DNA of 64,000 nucleotides from Bacteroidales bacterium (lineage in GTDB: Bacteria; Bacteroidota; Bacteroidia; Bacteroidales; Muribaculaceae), in NCBI GenBank assembly GCA_014800795.1, contig JAAVFL010000035.1, forward strand, positions 70,869-134,868, written 5' to 3'. The first letter of the stretch is position 1. Each line of letters opens with the position of its first letter. Both the position numbers and the translations under genes were made by a program. Below the pieces are notes generated by a model. That model did not search any database. It was not told the DNA's origin and saw only the letters and a program-made list of their open reading frames with translations. Below, one piece after another: positions 1-7,670 of this stretch.

Positions 1-560
1 ATGTAGAAGTTGTTGCCGTCGGCAGCAGCGAAACAGATTCCTGCCGCGGTATGTTCGATCTCGAAGGTTGCCTCAACGGTGTAGTCCGTAACCTCTTTTC
101 TGTCTTCAGGCACTGTGCCAACCTCTACGTCAGAGGCCTTGATCCATTTCGCACCGTCCCATCCGGTGCCCATAAGGCCGGTGTTGAACCAGGCCTGTTC
201 TGCGGATGTTGCCTCGTTTCCCTTGTTGTCGGTTGCTGTCACCTGCCAGTAGTATCGGGTTGCAGGCGACAGCGCGATTCCGGTTGCCGGTATGTTTTGG
301 GTGAGATCGCTTTCCACTGTTCCGGAGTCCCATATGATTTCGGCACCTTCCTGATCGGCTGATATGATTATCCTATAGGATTTCTGGACTACTCCACGCT
401 CGTCGGATACTATATGCCAACTGAATGTCGGCTCAGCAGCATCGATTACTGATGGATTGGAGAGTTGTTGCACTTTAAGCCCTTCCACAGTCAGTGCGTT
501 TGCCGTAAGACCAACACATATGACTCCAAATGGAAGAAGCATGCGTTTGAACATATTCAT
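1..560 (-). CDS. GH78-like alpha-L-rhamnosidase, N-terminal part (cut by window edge)
   Basis: Only the first 186 codons are in the window; the gene continues beyond base 1. Reading the minus strand from the ATG at 560 gives a signal peptide (about residues 1-22) followed by a beta-sandwich-like module with NPSVIDAAEPTFSW, closely matching the N-terminal fibronectin-like domain of bacterial alpha-L-rhamnosidases, then ATRYYWQV and the start of a second domain (TGWDGAKWIK). Enzymes of this family remove terminal rhamnose from plant glycans and glycosides and are exported in Bacteroidales. A second in-frame ATG two codons on is possible as start. The catalytic barrel is not visible, so the family call rests on the N-terminal domain only. 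A consensus promoter lies just upstream (604-635). Confidence 0.72.
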   Translation of the reverse strand, partial: MNMFKRMLLPFGVICVGLTANALTVEGLKVQQLSNPSVIDAAEPTFSWHIVSDERGVVQKSYRIIISADQEGAEIIWDSGTVESDLTQNIPATGIALSPATRYYWQVTATDNKGNEATSAEQAWFNTGLMGTGWDGAKWIKASDVEVGTVPEDRKEVTDYTVEATFEIEHTAAGICFAAADGNNFY

Positions 561-603
561 CTTGAATTCAGGTTTTATTTTTCGCGGTATTATTTCGATA
601 TCG

Positions 604-635
604 CAAAAATACAAAAAATAAGATGTGCAGCCAAA
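604..635 (-). promoter_or_regulatory. Bacteroidota-type promoter of the GH78-like gene
   Basis: On the minus strand TTTG (632-635) and TATTTTTG (604-611) are separated by exactly 20 bases, matching the Bacteroidota -33/-7 consensus TTTG-N20-TAnnTTTG. The start codon is 43 bases downstream. Confidence 0.65.
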
Positions 636-656
636 CGCAGGTTCAAAAAACGTCAA

Positions 657-678
657 AAGGTCCGGATTCCCGGACCTT
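657..678 (-). terminator. Intrinsic terminator after the metal permease
   Basis: AAGGTCCGG (657-665) and CCGGACCTT (670-678) form a perfect 9-bp stem with a 4-base loop, only 7 bases after the permease stop codon; on the minus strand it runs into TTTTGACG and then a second T-run. Confidence 0.75.
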
Positions 679-685
679 CTGATTC

Positions 686-1981
686 TCAGGCATCGAAGCC
701 CACGGCTACGATAGCTGAGCGCACGGCTTCGGGATCAGCCGGTCCGGTTACTTCCACAGTGCCTTTGGCAAGGTCGGCTACTGCCGATGTTACACCTGGA
801 AGTGCAGCTACAGCTTTTTCAACAGTGGCTTTGCAGTGTGCGCATGCCATCCCTTTCACATTGTATGTTTTCTGATTTTCCATAATTATTGAGGTTGAGT
901 TATATGAATTGTTTCCGTCGGAAGTGGAGCAGGCACATGAACCGTGGCTGTGAGACTTAGGACTGTTGTTGCGGTAGAATGAATATCCAAGCATGATTAG
1001 CAGCAACGCTGTGCATGCGGTTGAGAAGAGGGGGAGTTCCAGATGGCAGGCTTCGCCATGCGTCATACTTCCACCGGGAAGCGCGAACCATGAGGCCGGG
1101 AGAAGATAATCAATGATTATTCCGAACAGCAATGCCGTAACGACTACTGCGCCTACATATATGGTTGTGGCACGCTTGCCAAGGTTTTTCCTGAGTAATA
1201 TTACCGATGCGAAATTTGCCGCCGGGCCGGCCATAAGCAGTACGAATGCCACTCCAGGAGTGAGCCCTTTCAGCATAAGTGACATGGCGATTGGGATGGA
1301 TCCGGTTGCGCATATATACATCGGTACAGCAACGGCCACCATCACGAGCATAGCGAGAACAGGATGCTCGCTGAGCGATAGGAACAGACTGTCGGGAACA
1401 GCAACGGTAATAACTGTCGCCACAAGGAGGCCTATAATCAGCCACTTGCCGACAGAACCCACCATATCCACAAGTCCGTAACGTAGAGATTCTGCAATCT
1501 TGCCGATGAAAGAACCGGGCATCTTATCATCTGCGACGGTATATACCTGTTCGCCGTCGGCCTCTGAAGTGTCGAAACGGTCTACGGCCATTCCCCCGAA
1601 CACAGAGCCGGCGAGAGCGGCAACCGGGCGCAATATGGCAAACGGCAGTCCAAGCAAAGCGTATGTGGCGGCGATGGAGTCAACCCCTGTCTGAGGTGTA
1701 GCAATCAGAAATGATGTGGAAGCTCCACGCGAGGCTCCTTGTCTGCGCAGGGATATAGCCGTAGGTAGTACTCCGCATGAGCATAATGGCAGTGGAATAC
1801 CGAGTAAAGCCGCTTTTACAACAGGTTTCCAACCTTTTCCGGAAAGGTGACGGCTCATCTGGGCCGGGCGCACGAACACATGAAGCACACCCGCAAGCAG
1901 AAATCCGAGAAGTATGTATGGAGACATCTCGTTGAGAATTCTCACAAGAGCGAATAGAAAGTGTCTGAAATCAAGTTCCAT
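686..1981 (-). CDS. SO_0444/ArsP-type metal efflux permease with C-terminal HMA domain
   Basis: A 431-residue polytopic inner-membrane protein of the permease family that includes ArsP and SO_0444-type Cu/Zn exporters. The conserved CSC motif (residues 67-69, in PLPLCSCGVLP) is in the first membrane domain; about eight to ten hydrophobic segments follow. A His/Cys-rich linker (SHSHGSCACS) leads to a heavy-metal-associated domain at about residues 372-431 with the GMACAHC metal site (Cys380, Cys383), which could deliver metal to the transmembrane pore. The preceding gene encodes a regulator with the same kind of HMA domain. It probably exports a soft metal or metalloid; the ion cannot be read from the sequence. 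ATG at 1981 is the only sensible start; a possible own promoter lies at 2003-2010. Confidence 0.85.
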   Translation of the reverse strand: MELDFRHFLFALVRILNEMSPYILLGFLLAGVLHVFVRPAQMSRHLSGKGWKPVVKAALLGIPLPLCSCGVLPTAISLRRQGASRGASTSFLIATPQTGVDSIAATYALLGLPFAILRPVAALAGSVFGGMAVDRFDTSEADGEQVYTVADDKMPGSFIGKIAESLRYGLVDMVGSVGKWLIIGLLVATVITVAVPDSLFLSLSEHPVLAMLVMVAVAVPMYICATGSIPIAMSLMLKGLTPGVAFVLLMAGPAANFASVILLRKNLGKRATTIYVGAVVVTALLFGIIIDYLLPASWFALPGGSMTHGEACHLELPLFSTACTALLLIMLGYSFYRNNSPKSHSHGSCACSTSDGNNSYNSTSIIMENQKTYNVKGMACAHCKATVEKAVAALPGVTSAVADLAKGTVEVTGPADPEAVRSAIVAVGFDA

Positions 1982-2002
1982 TGTAATTCTGGTTTTATGT
2001 TA

Positions 2003-2010
2003 CAAAATTA
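2003..2010 (-). promoter_or_regulatory. Candidate promoter -7 element for the permease
   Basis: TAATTTTG on the minus strand, 22 bases before the permease start, in the 91-base gap after the regulator gene. No good TTTG lies 20 bases upstream. The spacer holds the imperfect palindrome CAACGTTCCATTG, a plausible operator for the adjacent regulator. Confidence 0.4.
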
Positions 2011-2072
2011 CAATGGAACGTTGATATGGGTGTTATACTTTTGAGGGATTGTATTGCACAATTCCGTATCGC

Positions 2073-2630
2073 TCATACTTTGTTCAGCGGTATGCGAGGT
2101 AGCGCAGAATTTATAAATGCCGTGGGTGTAAGCCCCGTGACCGATTTAAACTGCCGGGAGAGGTGGGCCACACTGGAGTAACCGGCTCTGTCGGCAATCT
2201 CGCTTATCGACAGTTCGCGGTAGGACAGCAGCTCCTTGACGAATTCAATTCTTTGCGCGATGGCATATTTTTCGATAGTGCGTCCTTCGCGCGAGGAGAA
2301 CAGTTTGCTTATCTGTGAATATTCGGTGTTGAGTTTTGACTGAAGGCATGCCGACAGGTTCAGGTTGCAATCGGAGTTGCGTACATGATCCATTATTATA
2401 AGTTTTGTTTTTTCCACCATGGCTGCATCCGTGCCGGTTATACGCTCGAATCCGGCCTCCTGAAGAAACTTGTCGATATGTGTGAGCTTTCCGGGAGTGT
2501 CGGTGAATATATCGGGAATATCGGCACCTCCGAGGCTGACTGTAGCCCCGGAGATACCGGCCTTTTCAAGAGCGAGCTCCACCGCACGTATGCAATGGAG
2601 ACATACCATACCTTTTATTGGAATATACAT
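2073..2630 (-). CDS. AraC-family regulator with N-terminal HMA metal-binding domain
   Basis: A 185-residue protein in two parts. Residues 1-66 form a heavy-metal-associated fold with the metal site GMVCLHC (Cys10, Cys13). Residues about 75-180 carry an AraC-type DNA-binding domain with the recognisable second helix-turn-helix (ISEIADRAGYSSVAHLSRQF, about 142-161) followed by TGLTPTAF. The fusion suggests a one-component sensor: metal binding to the HMA domain changes DNA binding. It sits directly upstream of the HMA-fused efflux permease and starts 9 bases after the nucleoside phosphorylase stop, so all three genes may be cotranscribed. Metal sensing and the target are inferred; the domains are seen. 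It has a single AraC DNA-binding domain and no classical sugar-binding cupin domain. Confidence 0.85.
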   Translation of the reverse strand: MYIPIKGMVCLHCIRAVELALEKAGISGATVSLGGADIPDIFTDTPGKLTHIDKFLQEAGFERITGTDAAMVEKTKLIIMDHVRNSDCNLNLSACLQSKLNTEYSQISKLFSSREGRTIEKYAIAQRIEFVKELLSYRELSISEIADRAGYSSVAHLSRQFKSVTGLTPTAFINSALPRIPLNKV

Positions 2631-2639
2631 GAAATGTTA

Positions 2640-3515
2640 TCAGATTCGATCAAGCACGGTTGCTATGAGATCGCGTATTGCAGTTTTGTAGTTTGGTGTG
2701 GCGTCGTGGCGCATGCGGTTTGCAATTATAGAGCATACGGTCATCGCGCGGTGACCCATGAGGCGGCAAAGTCCCTGCAGGGGAGCGCTTTCCATCTCAT
2801 AGTTCGTCACCTTACGGTCTCCGTAGCGGAACGATTCGATGCGGCTGTTGAGGTCAGGATTTACAAGCTGTAATCTAAGTTCGCGTCCTTGCGGCCCGTA
2901 GAATCCTACGGCTGATATCGTATTGCCGCGCACCATATCGTCGCGCCCGATCTGATCGACGAGCTCGTTGTGGGCATCCACAACATATGGTTTCGCCCAT
3001 AGTGGATTCCAGCCTGTGTGTTCGCAAAAGGCTTTTTCAAATCCGAGATCTGCCACTTCGTCGCGACCTGCATAATAGTTCAGTACCCCGTCGAAGCCGA
3101 TTGCTTTTTCCGCTATGACGGGTGTGCCGAGAATAAGTTCCGGCTGAAGGGCGCCTGAAGTGCCGATACGTACCATGCTGAGCTGACGGTGGTTCTCGTT
3201 GATTTCTCTTGTCTCAAAATTTATGTTGGCAAGCGCGTCAAGTTCATTCACTACGATGTCGATATTGTCGGGGCCTATGCCATGTGACAGACACATGATA
3301 GGTTTCCCTTTGTACGTTCCTCCGATGGTATGGAACTCCCTCGACTGAACTTCGAATGTACGGGTGTCGAAATGTTCGGCTACAAGGTTCACTCGTGCAG
3401 GATCTCCGACGAGTATTATGCGGTCGGTAAGTTGCTCGGGGTGTAGATGAAGATGAAATACCGATCCGTCGGGATTGATAATCAGTTCAGAAGGTGCTAT
3501 AACTCTTTTATCCAT
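2640..3515 (-). CDS. Nucleoside phosphorylase (uridine phosphorylase-like)
   Basis: A 291-residue cytosolic enzyme of the PNP/UDP phosphorylase superfamily, which splits nucleosides with phosphate to the base and (deoxy)ribose 1-phosphate for salvage. Visible signatures are ILVGDPARV near the N-terminus (phosphate and ribose site), SHGIGPDNIDIVVNEL, RIGTSGALQ (phosphate loop) and NYEMESAPLQGL, whose Met-Glu pair contacts the ribose. This subfamily is common in Bacteroides and longer than E. coli Udp (about 253 residues). Exact nucleoside preference is not certain. It ends 9 bases before the HMA-AraC regulator, so it may be the first gene of that transcript, an odd partner for metal efflux. 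ATG at 3515 gives a full N-terminus. Confidence 0.85.
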   Translation of the reverse strand: MDKRVIAPSELIINPDGSVFHLHLHPEQLTDRIILVGDPARVNLVAEHFDTRTFEVQSREFHTIGGTYKGKPIMCLSHGIGPDNIDIVVNELDALANINFETREINENHRQLSMVRIGTSGALQPELILGTPVIAEKAIGFDGVLNYYAGRDEVADLGFEKAFCEHTGWNPLWAKPYVVDAHNELVDQIGRDDMVRGNTISAVGFYGPQGRELRLQLVNPDLNSRIESFRYGDRKVTNYEMESAPLQGLCRLMGHRAMTVCSIIANRMRHDATPNYKTAIRDLIATVLDRI

Positions 3516-3596
3516 GGTCTGATAGTTGTAGGTGTTTTTTTTTGGTAACGGTATTTAGGGGCATATTGTTTTGAGAATGTATATTCTTCGCAAAAT

Positions 3597-4700
3597 TCAT
3601 GCCGGGCGAAATCTTGCTCCGGGGAGCGACAGAAGCAGTCCGTTGAATTCCATCTCTGTCAACATTGCCATAAGTTGTCCTACAGGTATGCCGAGAGCTG
3701 CCGTAAGGTTATTGATCTGTGCCTCTCCGTTATGATGAAGGAAGTCCATTATCTGTTGCTGTTGCGGAGATAATTCAGTAAATAGTTGCTGCTGTGTTCC
3801 TTCTGTGGGCCGTGTGGTCCAGTTCATTACCGCGATAAGGTCATCGGCGTTTTCTATAAGGTGAGCTACATTGTTTTTGATCAGCATATTGCATCCGGCG
3901 CTGTAGATATCGGACGATCGGCCCGGTAGTGCGAACACATCTCTGTTGTAGAGCATCGCGAGGCGGGCCGTATGGAGCGCGCCTCCTTTCGGCGCTCCCG
4001 ATTCGACAACTATTACGGCATCGGAAATACCTGCCACGATTCTGTTGCGTGCTAAGAAATTGCCCCGGTGAGGACGTGTGCCGTGCGGATAGTCGGTAAG
4101 CAGTAGCCCTCCTTTCCTGATCATGTCTGCCGCATAACGTCGGTGATCTGCGGGATAAAGAGTGTCGAGGCCGTGAGCAACCACGCCGGCCGTGGGCAGC
4201 CCTTGTGCCATGGCACCTTTGTGTGCGGCGATGTCGCATCCCATTGCCAATCCGCTGACAATGGCAACATCGTCAAGTTTCGCTGCGAGATCTTCAATCA
4301 GTCGGTTTATGAAGTTTACACCGTAGGTGGTGGCATTGCGTGTTCCAACAATGCTTACTACATGTCGGGCGTTGAGGTTCATTGTGCCCAATCCGAAAAG
4401 CATAAGCGGCGCATCTTCGCACTGAAGCAGCCGCTGTGGATAATCAGCATCGGTGTGGTATAGACATCTTATCCGGTTGGAGATGCAGAAACGTTCTTCC
4501 TCTTCAGCAGTCAGAAGAATCTGCTTACGGTAATCATCGGAAAAAATCTGAAGTTTACGTCCCGTGATACGGCATAACTCACTTTCCGGAAGAGTGAAAA
4601 AATCTTTTTCAGAACCTATACGGTTCAGCAGTTCCTCCGCTACGCTGGGATGCATTCCGCGTACCAGGGAAAGTGCTATGCTGTAAGTGAGACCGGTCAT
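3597..4700 (-). CDS. dprA: DNA-processing protein DprA
   Basis: A 367-residue cytosolic protein that binds single-stranded DNA and loads RecA during natural transformation, but is also kept in species without known competence. It has an N-terminal SAM-like helical region, a Rossmann-like core with VGTRNATTYG, the SGLAMGCDIAAHKGA stretch and EAxxxSG-like VVESGAPKGGALHTA, and a C-terminal winged-helix domain (about 305-367). The start ATG at 4700 overlaps the stop of the upstream thioesterase gene as ATGA, so the two are translationally coupled. Length and domain order are normal for the family. Confidence 0.93.
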   Translation of the reverse strand: MTGLTYSIALSLVRGMHPSVAEELLNRIGSEKDFFTLPESELCRITGRKLQIFSDDYRKQILLTAEEEERFCISNRIRCLYHTDADYPQRLLQCEDAPLMLFGLGTMNLNARHVVSIVGTRNATTYGVNFINRLIEDLAAKLDDVAIVSGLAMGCDIAAHKGAMAQGLPTAGVVAHGLDTLYPADHRRYAADMIRKGGLLLTDYPHGTRPHRGNFLARNRIVAGISDAVIVVESGAPKGGALHTARLAMLYNRDVFALPGRSSDIYSAGCNMLIKNNVAHLIENADDLIAVMNWTTRPTEGTQQQLFTELSPQQQQIMDFLHHNGEAQINNLTAALGIPVGQLMAMLTEMEFNGLLLSLPGARFRPA

Positions 4701-5128
4701 TGCAGATTGAAAGCTTTGGCAATGGCGTCGCCACGCGAGAGCCTGCCATGTTCGATACTGACTACAGTTACAAGAGCCGAAACTGCAAGGCGGCCGTCTG
4801 TAGTGAAAATATCCTGATGGAAAAGAAAGCGCGCGCCGCGGCGTTCAAGATACAGCTTGCTTATCATTGTCTGTCCCAGACGCAGAGGGGTGTGATATTC
4901 AATCTCTATCCGGCTGACTACGGGATCTATTCCCTGCTGCTGCATGTCGCGGAATGTGAATCCCATTTTCTCGCAGAATTCATGGCGAGTGTGTTCGAGG
5001 TAATGCAGATAGTTGGCGTTGTTCACAATACCTTGCGAATCTACCTCATAGTCGCGCACCTTGATAGGCATCTCGAATATGTATTCCCGTTGTTCGTTCA
5101 TGACTTGCTTGTATCGATGTTTCTGCAT
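4697..5128 (-). CDS. Acyl-CoA thioesterase, 4HBT/YbgC-FadM type hotdog protein
   Basis: A small hotdog-fold thioesterase that hydrolyses acyl-CoA or acyl-ACP thioesters. The catalytic region DSQGIVNNANYLHYLEHTR is typical: the Asp and the NNANY loop correspond to the D-x-x-x-x-V-x-N-x-x-Y motif of the family. The listed start ATG (5128) gives 143 residues; an ATG nine codons further in (5101, MNEQREYIFEM) matches the usual family N-terminus equally well and may be the real start. The stop overlaps the dprA start by four bases. The substrate cannot be deduced; in related Bacteroidota it is thought to be a general housekeeping thioesterase. Confidence 0.87.
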   Translation of the reverse strand: MQKHRYKQVMNEQREYIFEMPIKVRDYEVDSQGIVNNANYLHYLEHTRHEFCEKMGFTFRDMQQQGIDPVVSRIEIEYHTPLRLGQTMISKLYLERRGARFLFHQDIFTTDGRLAVSALVTVVSIEHGRLSRGDAIAKAFNLQ

Positions 5129-5171
5129 GGGGGTACCAATGTGGCATACCGTGCCGCATCCGACTACATCG

Positions 5172-5202
5172 TAAAATTACGAAAAATGCAGTAATCCGCC
5201 AA
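5172..5202 (-). promoter_or_regulatory. Candidate promoter for thioesterase-dprA
   Basis: On the minus strand TTGG (5199-5202), a 19-base spacer, then TAATTTTA (5172-5179): a near match to the Bacteroidota consensus, facing away from the divergent promoter of the Ntn hydrolase. Confidence 0.45.
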
Positions 5203-5212
5203 GAGTTTTTGT

Positions 5213-5220
5213 TAATTTTG
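5213..5220 (+). promoter_or_regulatory. -7 promoter element four bases before the Ntn hydrolase ATG
   Basis: TAATTTTG ends four bases before the ATG at 5225. If this is the -7 element, transcription would begin at or within a few bases of the start codon, giving a leaderless mRNA. Confidence 0.5.
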
Positions 5221-5224
5221 CAGA

Positions 5225-6364
5225 ATGAAAAGATTATTCCCCTGGATGATGATTCTCGCGGCCATGTCGTCAGTGATGCCGGTGTGGAACCGGGCACAGG
5301 CCTGTACCTCGGCTATAGTCGGGGGACGGCTCACCTCGAGCGGAGGTCCATTGCTCTGGAAACATCGCGATTCCGGACATAAAAATAATTTTGTCGCCCG
5401 TGTAGAGCCTACCGATTCCACTTTAGCTTATGTAGCGCTTTTCAATGCCGGCGATAAGTATCTTGAAGAGGCCTGGGTGGGGTTCAATGAAGCTGGATTC
5501 GCTGTCATGAATACGGCTTCGTATAATCTGGCTCCCGATACGGCGGCGGTCAAAGACCGCGAGGGGGTGGTGATGAGCCGGGCTCTAGCCACTTGCCGTA
5601 CCGTAAATGATTTCCTGCGGGTTCTCGATATGGAGATGACTGCTTCAGGAGGAGCGGGGGTACAGGCGAATTTCGGAGTTACGGATGCTACCGGCGAGGG
5701 AATGTATGTGGAGATGTCGGATCACAGCTATAAATGTTACCGGCTTTCGGAAACAGATGGCGACGATGTGATGATACGGTCCAATTATTCCTATAGCGGG
5801 GTAGCGGACGGAAGGCTCGGCGAGGTGCGCCATGATGATGCGCTTCACCTGTTTGAGGCTGCGCGGAACAACGGTTCTGTAAGTGCCGAAACCTTTACGG
5901 AGGGTTTTTCACGAAGTTTCTATCATGCCCGTGAAGGGAAGGATATGCTTGCTGATACGGATTATCATCTGCTGACCGACCGTGGTGAATATATTCCGCG
6001 CAGAAGTTCGTGTGCGTCTGTAGTGATAGAAGGGTGTCGGCCTGGAGGCGATCCGGCAGTTGAGACAGTGATGTGGGTGGCGATCGGTTATCCTGCTCTG
6101 TCGGTACCATATCCGGTCACACTCGACAGCATTCCGCATCAATTGCAACGCGATCCGCAGTCGGGCCGTTCGCCTTACTGCGACAAGATAAACCTCCTGC
6201 GTGATAAAGCATATCCGCGCAAGGGTAAGGAGGGGAAATGGCTGATAGATGCCGATTATCTGAGACATCACATACCGGCGGTAACCGAAGAGGCACGTCG
6301 CAACTACCGCGATTTTATCGAGGCACATCCGGAACGACCGGTCTTTCCAGAGCATATACAGTAA
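5225..6364 (+). CDS. Secreted Ntn-family linear amide hydrolase (C45/choloylglycine-hydrolase-like)
   Basis: A 379-residue protein of the N-terminal-nucleophile amidohydrolase superfamily, which cleaves linear amide bonds after unmasking an N-terminal Cys. A signal peptide covers residues 1-26 and is followed directly by CTSAIVGG, so signal peptidase cleavage after Ala26 would expose Cys27 as nucleophile. Other family features are WKHRD (about 46-50), GFNEAGFAVMNTASYN and QANFGVTDATGEGMYVE. It probably acts in the periplasm or outside the cell on an N-acyl amino acid, peptide or bile-salt-like amide; the substrate is unknown, and it lacks enough specific residues for a bile salt hydrolase call. 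A small membrane-protein gene follows after 65 bases. Confidence 0.8.
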   Translation: MKRLFPWMMILAAMSSVMPVWNRAQACTSAIVGGRLTSSGGPLLWKHRDSGHKNNFVARVEPTDSTLAYVALFNAGDKYLEEAWVGFNEAGFAVMNTASYNLAPDTAAVKDREGVVMSRALATCRTVNDFLRVLDMEMTASGGAGVQANFGVTDATGEGMYVEMSDHSYKCYRLSETDGDDVMIRSNYSYSGVADGRLGEVRHDDALHLFEAARNNGSVSAETFTEGFSRSFYHAREGKDMLADTDYHLLTDRGEYIPRRSSCASVVIEGCRPGGDPAVETVMWVAIGYPALSVPYPVTLDSIPHQLQRDPQSGRSPYCDKINLLRDKAYPRKGKEGKWLIDADYLRHHIPAVTEEARRNYRDFIEAHPERPVFPEHIQ

Positions 6365-6429
6365 CAATTCTTCAACATTATTCCTTACAACATTATCAAC
6401 TCACAAAGTTCCATTTCATTCCAACCGTT

Positions 6430-6801
6430 ATGAGCCCGGCTATTACAACATTAATTCTGCTTGTGATTTCAAATGTATTCATGACATTCGCGTGGTACGG
6501 TCATCTGAAACTTCAAACATCAGGAATCTCCTCCAACTGGCCGCTTTTCGCGGTAATACTGTTCTCATGGGGTATAGCCCTTATCGAATATTGCTTTATG
6601 ATTCCTGCGAACCGGATGGGGTTTGAAGGGAATGGCGGTCCATTCTCACTGATGCAGCTTAAGGTGATGCAGGAGGTGATAACACTCGTGGTGTTCGTAA
6701 TCTTCAGTGTAATAGCCTTTGACGGGTTTGAGCTGCACTGGAACCATTGGGTGGCGATGGCACTCCTTGTCGGGGCTGTTTATATGGTGTTTATGAAGTG
6801 A
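6430..6801 (+). CDS. DUF486/DMT-like small membrane protein
   Basis: A 123-residue protein with four predicted membrane helices and characteristic FMTFAWYGHLK, SWGIALIEYCFMIPANR and LMQLKVMQEVIT segments, which place it in the DUF486 family, related to the small drug/metabolite transporter superfamily. Its function is unknown; relatives are a single-gene family of similar length. The ATG at 6430 gives the usual N-terminus; the open frame continues upstream into the hydrolase gene in another frame, which is coincidental. It may be cotranscribed with the hydrolase, as no promoter motif is evident in the 65-base gap. Confidence 0.85.
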   Translation: MSPAITTLILLVISNVFMTFAWYGHLKLQTSGISSNWPLFAVILFSWGIALIEYCFMIPANRMGFEGNGGPFSLMQLKVMQEVITLVVFVIFSVIAFDGFELHWNHWVAMALLVGAVYMVFMK

Positions 6802-6842
6802 TAAAGGTAAGCGAAGAGGTGCGGTCTGTGGGGAATTTTTCG

Positions 6843-6850
6843 TATATTTG
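6843..6850 (+). promoter_or_regulatory. -7 promoter element for the Nfn-like operon
   Basis: TATATTTG, a perfect TAnnTTTG match, 22 bases before the ATG at 6873. No clear TTTG lies 20 bases upstream. Confidence 0.45.
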
Positions 6851-6872
6851 CGCCATATAAGTATATTCCGAT

Positions 6873-7652
6873 ATGAACAGAATACTTGCTAAAGAGCATT
6901 TCTCGGAAAAAGTAGTTAAGTTGGAGGTGGAGGCACCGCTGATTGCCCGTGCCCGTAAACCCGGGCACTTCGTGATCGTGATATGTGATGAAAAAGGGGA
7001 GAGAATCCCGCTCACCATAGCCGACTCCGATGAAACAAAAGGTACGATAACTCTGGTGGTTCAGGCGGTGGGCTATTCTACCGCGGCAATATGTGCCAAA
7101 GAGCCCGGGGATTATCTGCATGATGTGGTCGGTCCGCTGGGGCGCGCTACTGCTATAGAGAGATTCGGCACAGTGGTGTGTTGCGGAGGTGGTGTCGGTG
7201 TGGCTCCGTTACTTCCGATTCTCAAGGCTATGAAAGCTGCCGGCAACAGGGTGGTATCTATTCTTGCCGCACGCACGAAAGATCTGATAATTCTTGAGGA
7301 TCAGGTGCGCGAACACTCCGATGAGGTGATAATAATGACTGACGACGGATCTTATGGAAAGAAAGGTCTGGTGACAAACGGATTGGAAGAGGTGCTGAAT
7401 CGCGAGCAGGTCGATCTGGTATGCACTATCGGGCCGGCTGTGATGATGAAATATGTTTCGTTACTGACTAAACAGCATGAGGTTCCGACGATATGCTCGC
7501 TCAATACCATCATGGTCGACGGTACAGGAATGTGCGGAGCATGCCGTGTCACCGTAGATGGGAAGATGCGGTTCGTTTGTGTGGATGGTCCTGAATTCGA
7601 TGCTCACAAGGTTGATTTCGACGAGATGATTCTTCGTCTGAAACCGGTTTAA
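6873..7652 (+). CDS. NfnA/SudB-like FAD and 2Fe-2S electron-transfer subunit
   Basis: A 259-residue cytosolic flavoprotein of the ferredoxin-NADP reductase fold, matching the small subunit of NADH-dependent reduced ferredoxin:NADP oxidoreductase (Nfn) and sulfide dehydrogenase. The N-terminal half is the FAD barrel with RIPLTIAD; the middle holds the nucleotide-binding loop CCGGGVGVAPLLPIL; the C-terminus has four cysteines for a [2Fe-2S] cluster (GMCGACRV and FVCVDGPEF). The next gene, 18 bases downstream, is its large partner. Together they would couple NADPH, NADH and reduced ferredoxin pools, useful for a fermenter using PFOR. The fold also fits dihydroorotate dehydrogenase PyrK, but the neighbour decides for Nfn. 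Confidence 0.88.
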   Translation: MNRILAKEHFSEKVVKLEVEAPLIARARKPGHFVIVICDEKGERIPLTIADSDETKGTITLVVQAVGYSTAAICAKEPGDYLHDVVGPLGRATAIERFGTVVCCGGGVGVAPLLPILKAMKAAGNRVVSILAARTKDLIILEDQVREHSDEVIIMTDDGSYGKKGLVTNGLEEVLNREQVDLVCTIGPAVMMKYVSLLTKQHEVPTICSLNTIMVDGTGMCGACRVTVDGKMRFVCVDGPEFDAHKVDFDEMILRLKPV

Positions 7653-7670
7653 AAAGTTAAATCATCGGTA

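Noticed and set aside
5225-6364. Bile salt hydrolase
   Set aside because: Same superfamily and N-terminal Cys, but substrate-pocket motifs of true bile salt hydrolases were not recognised.
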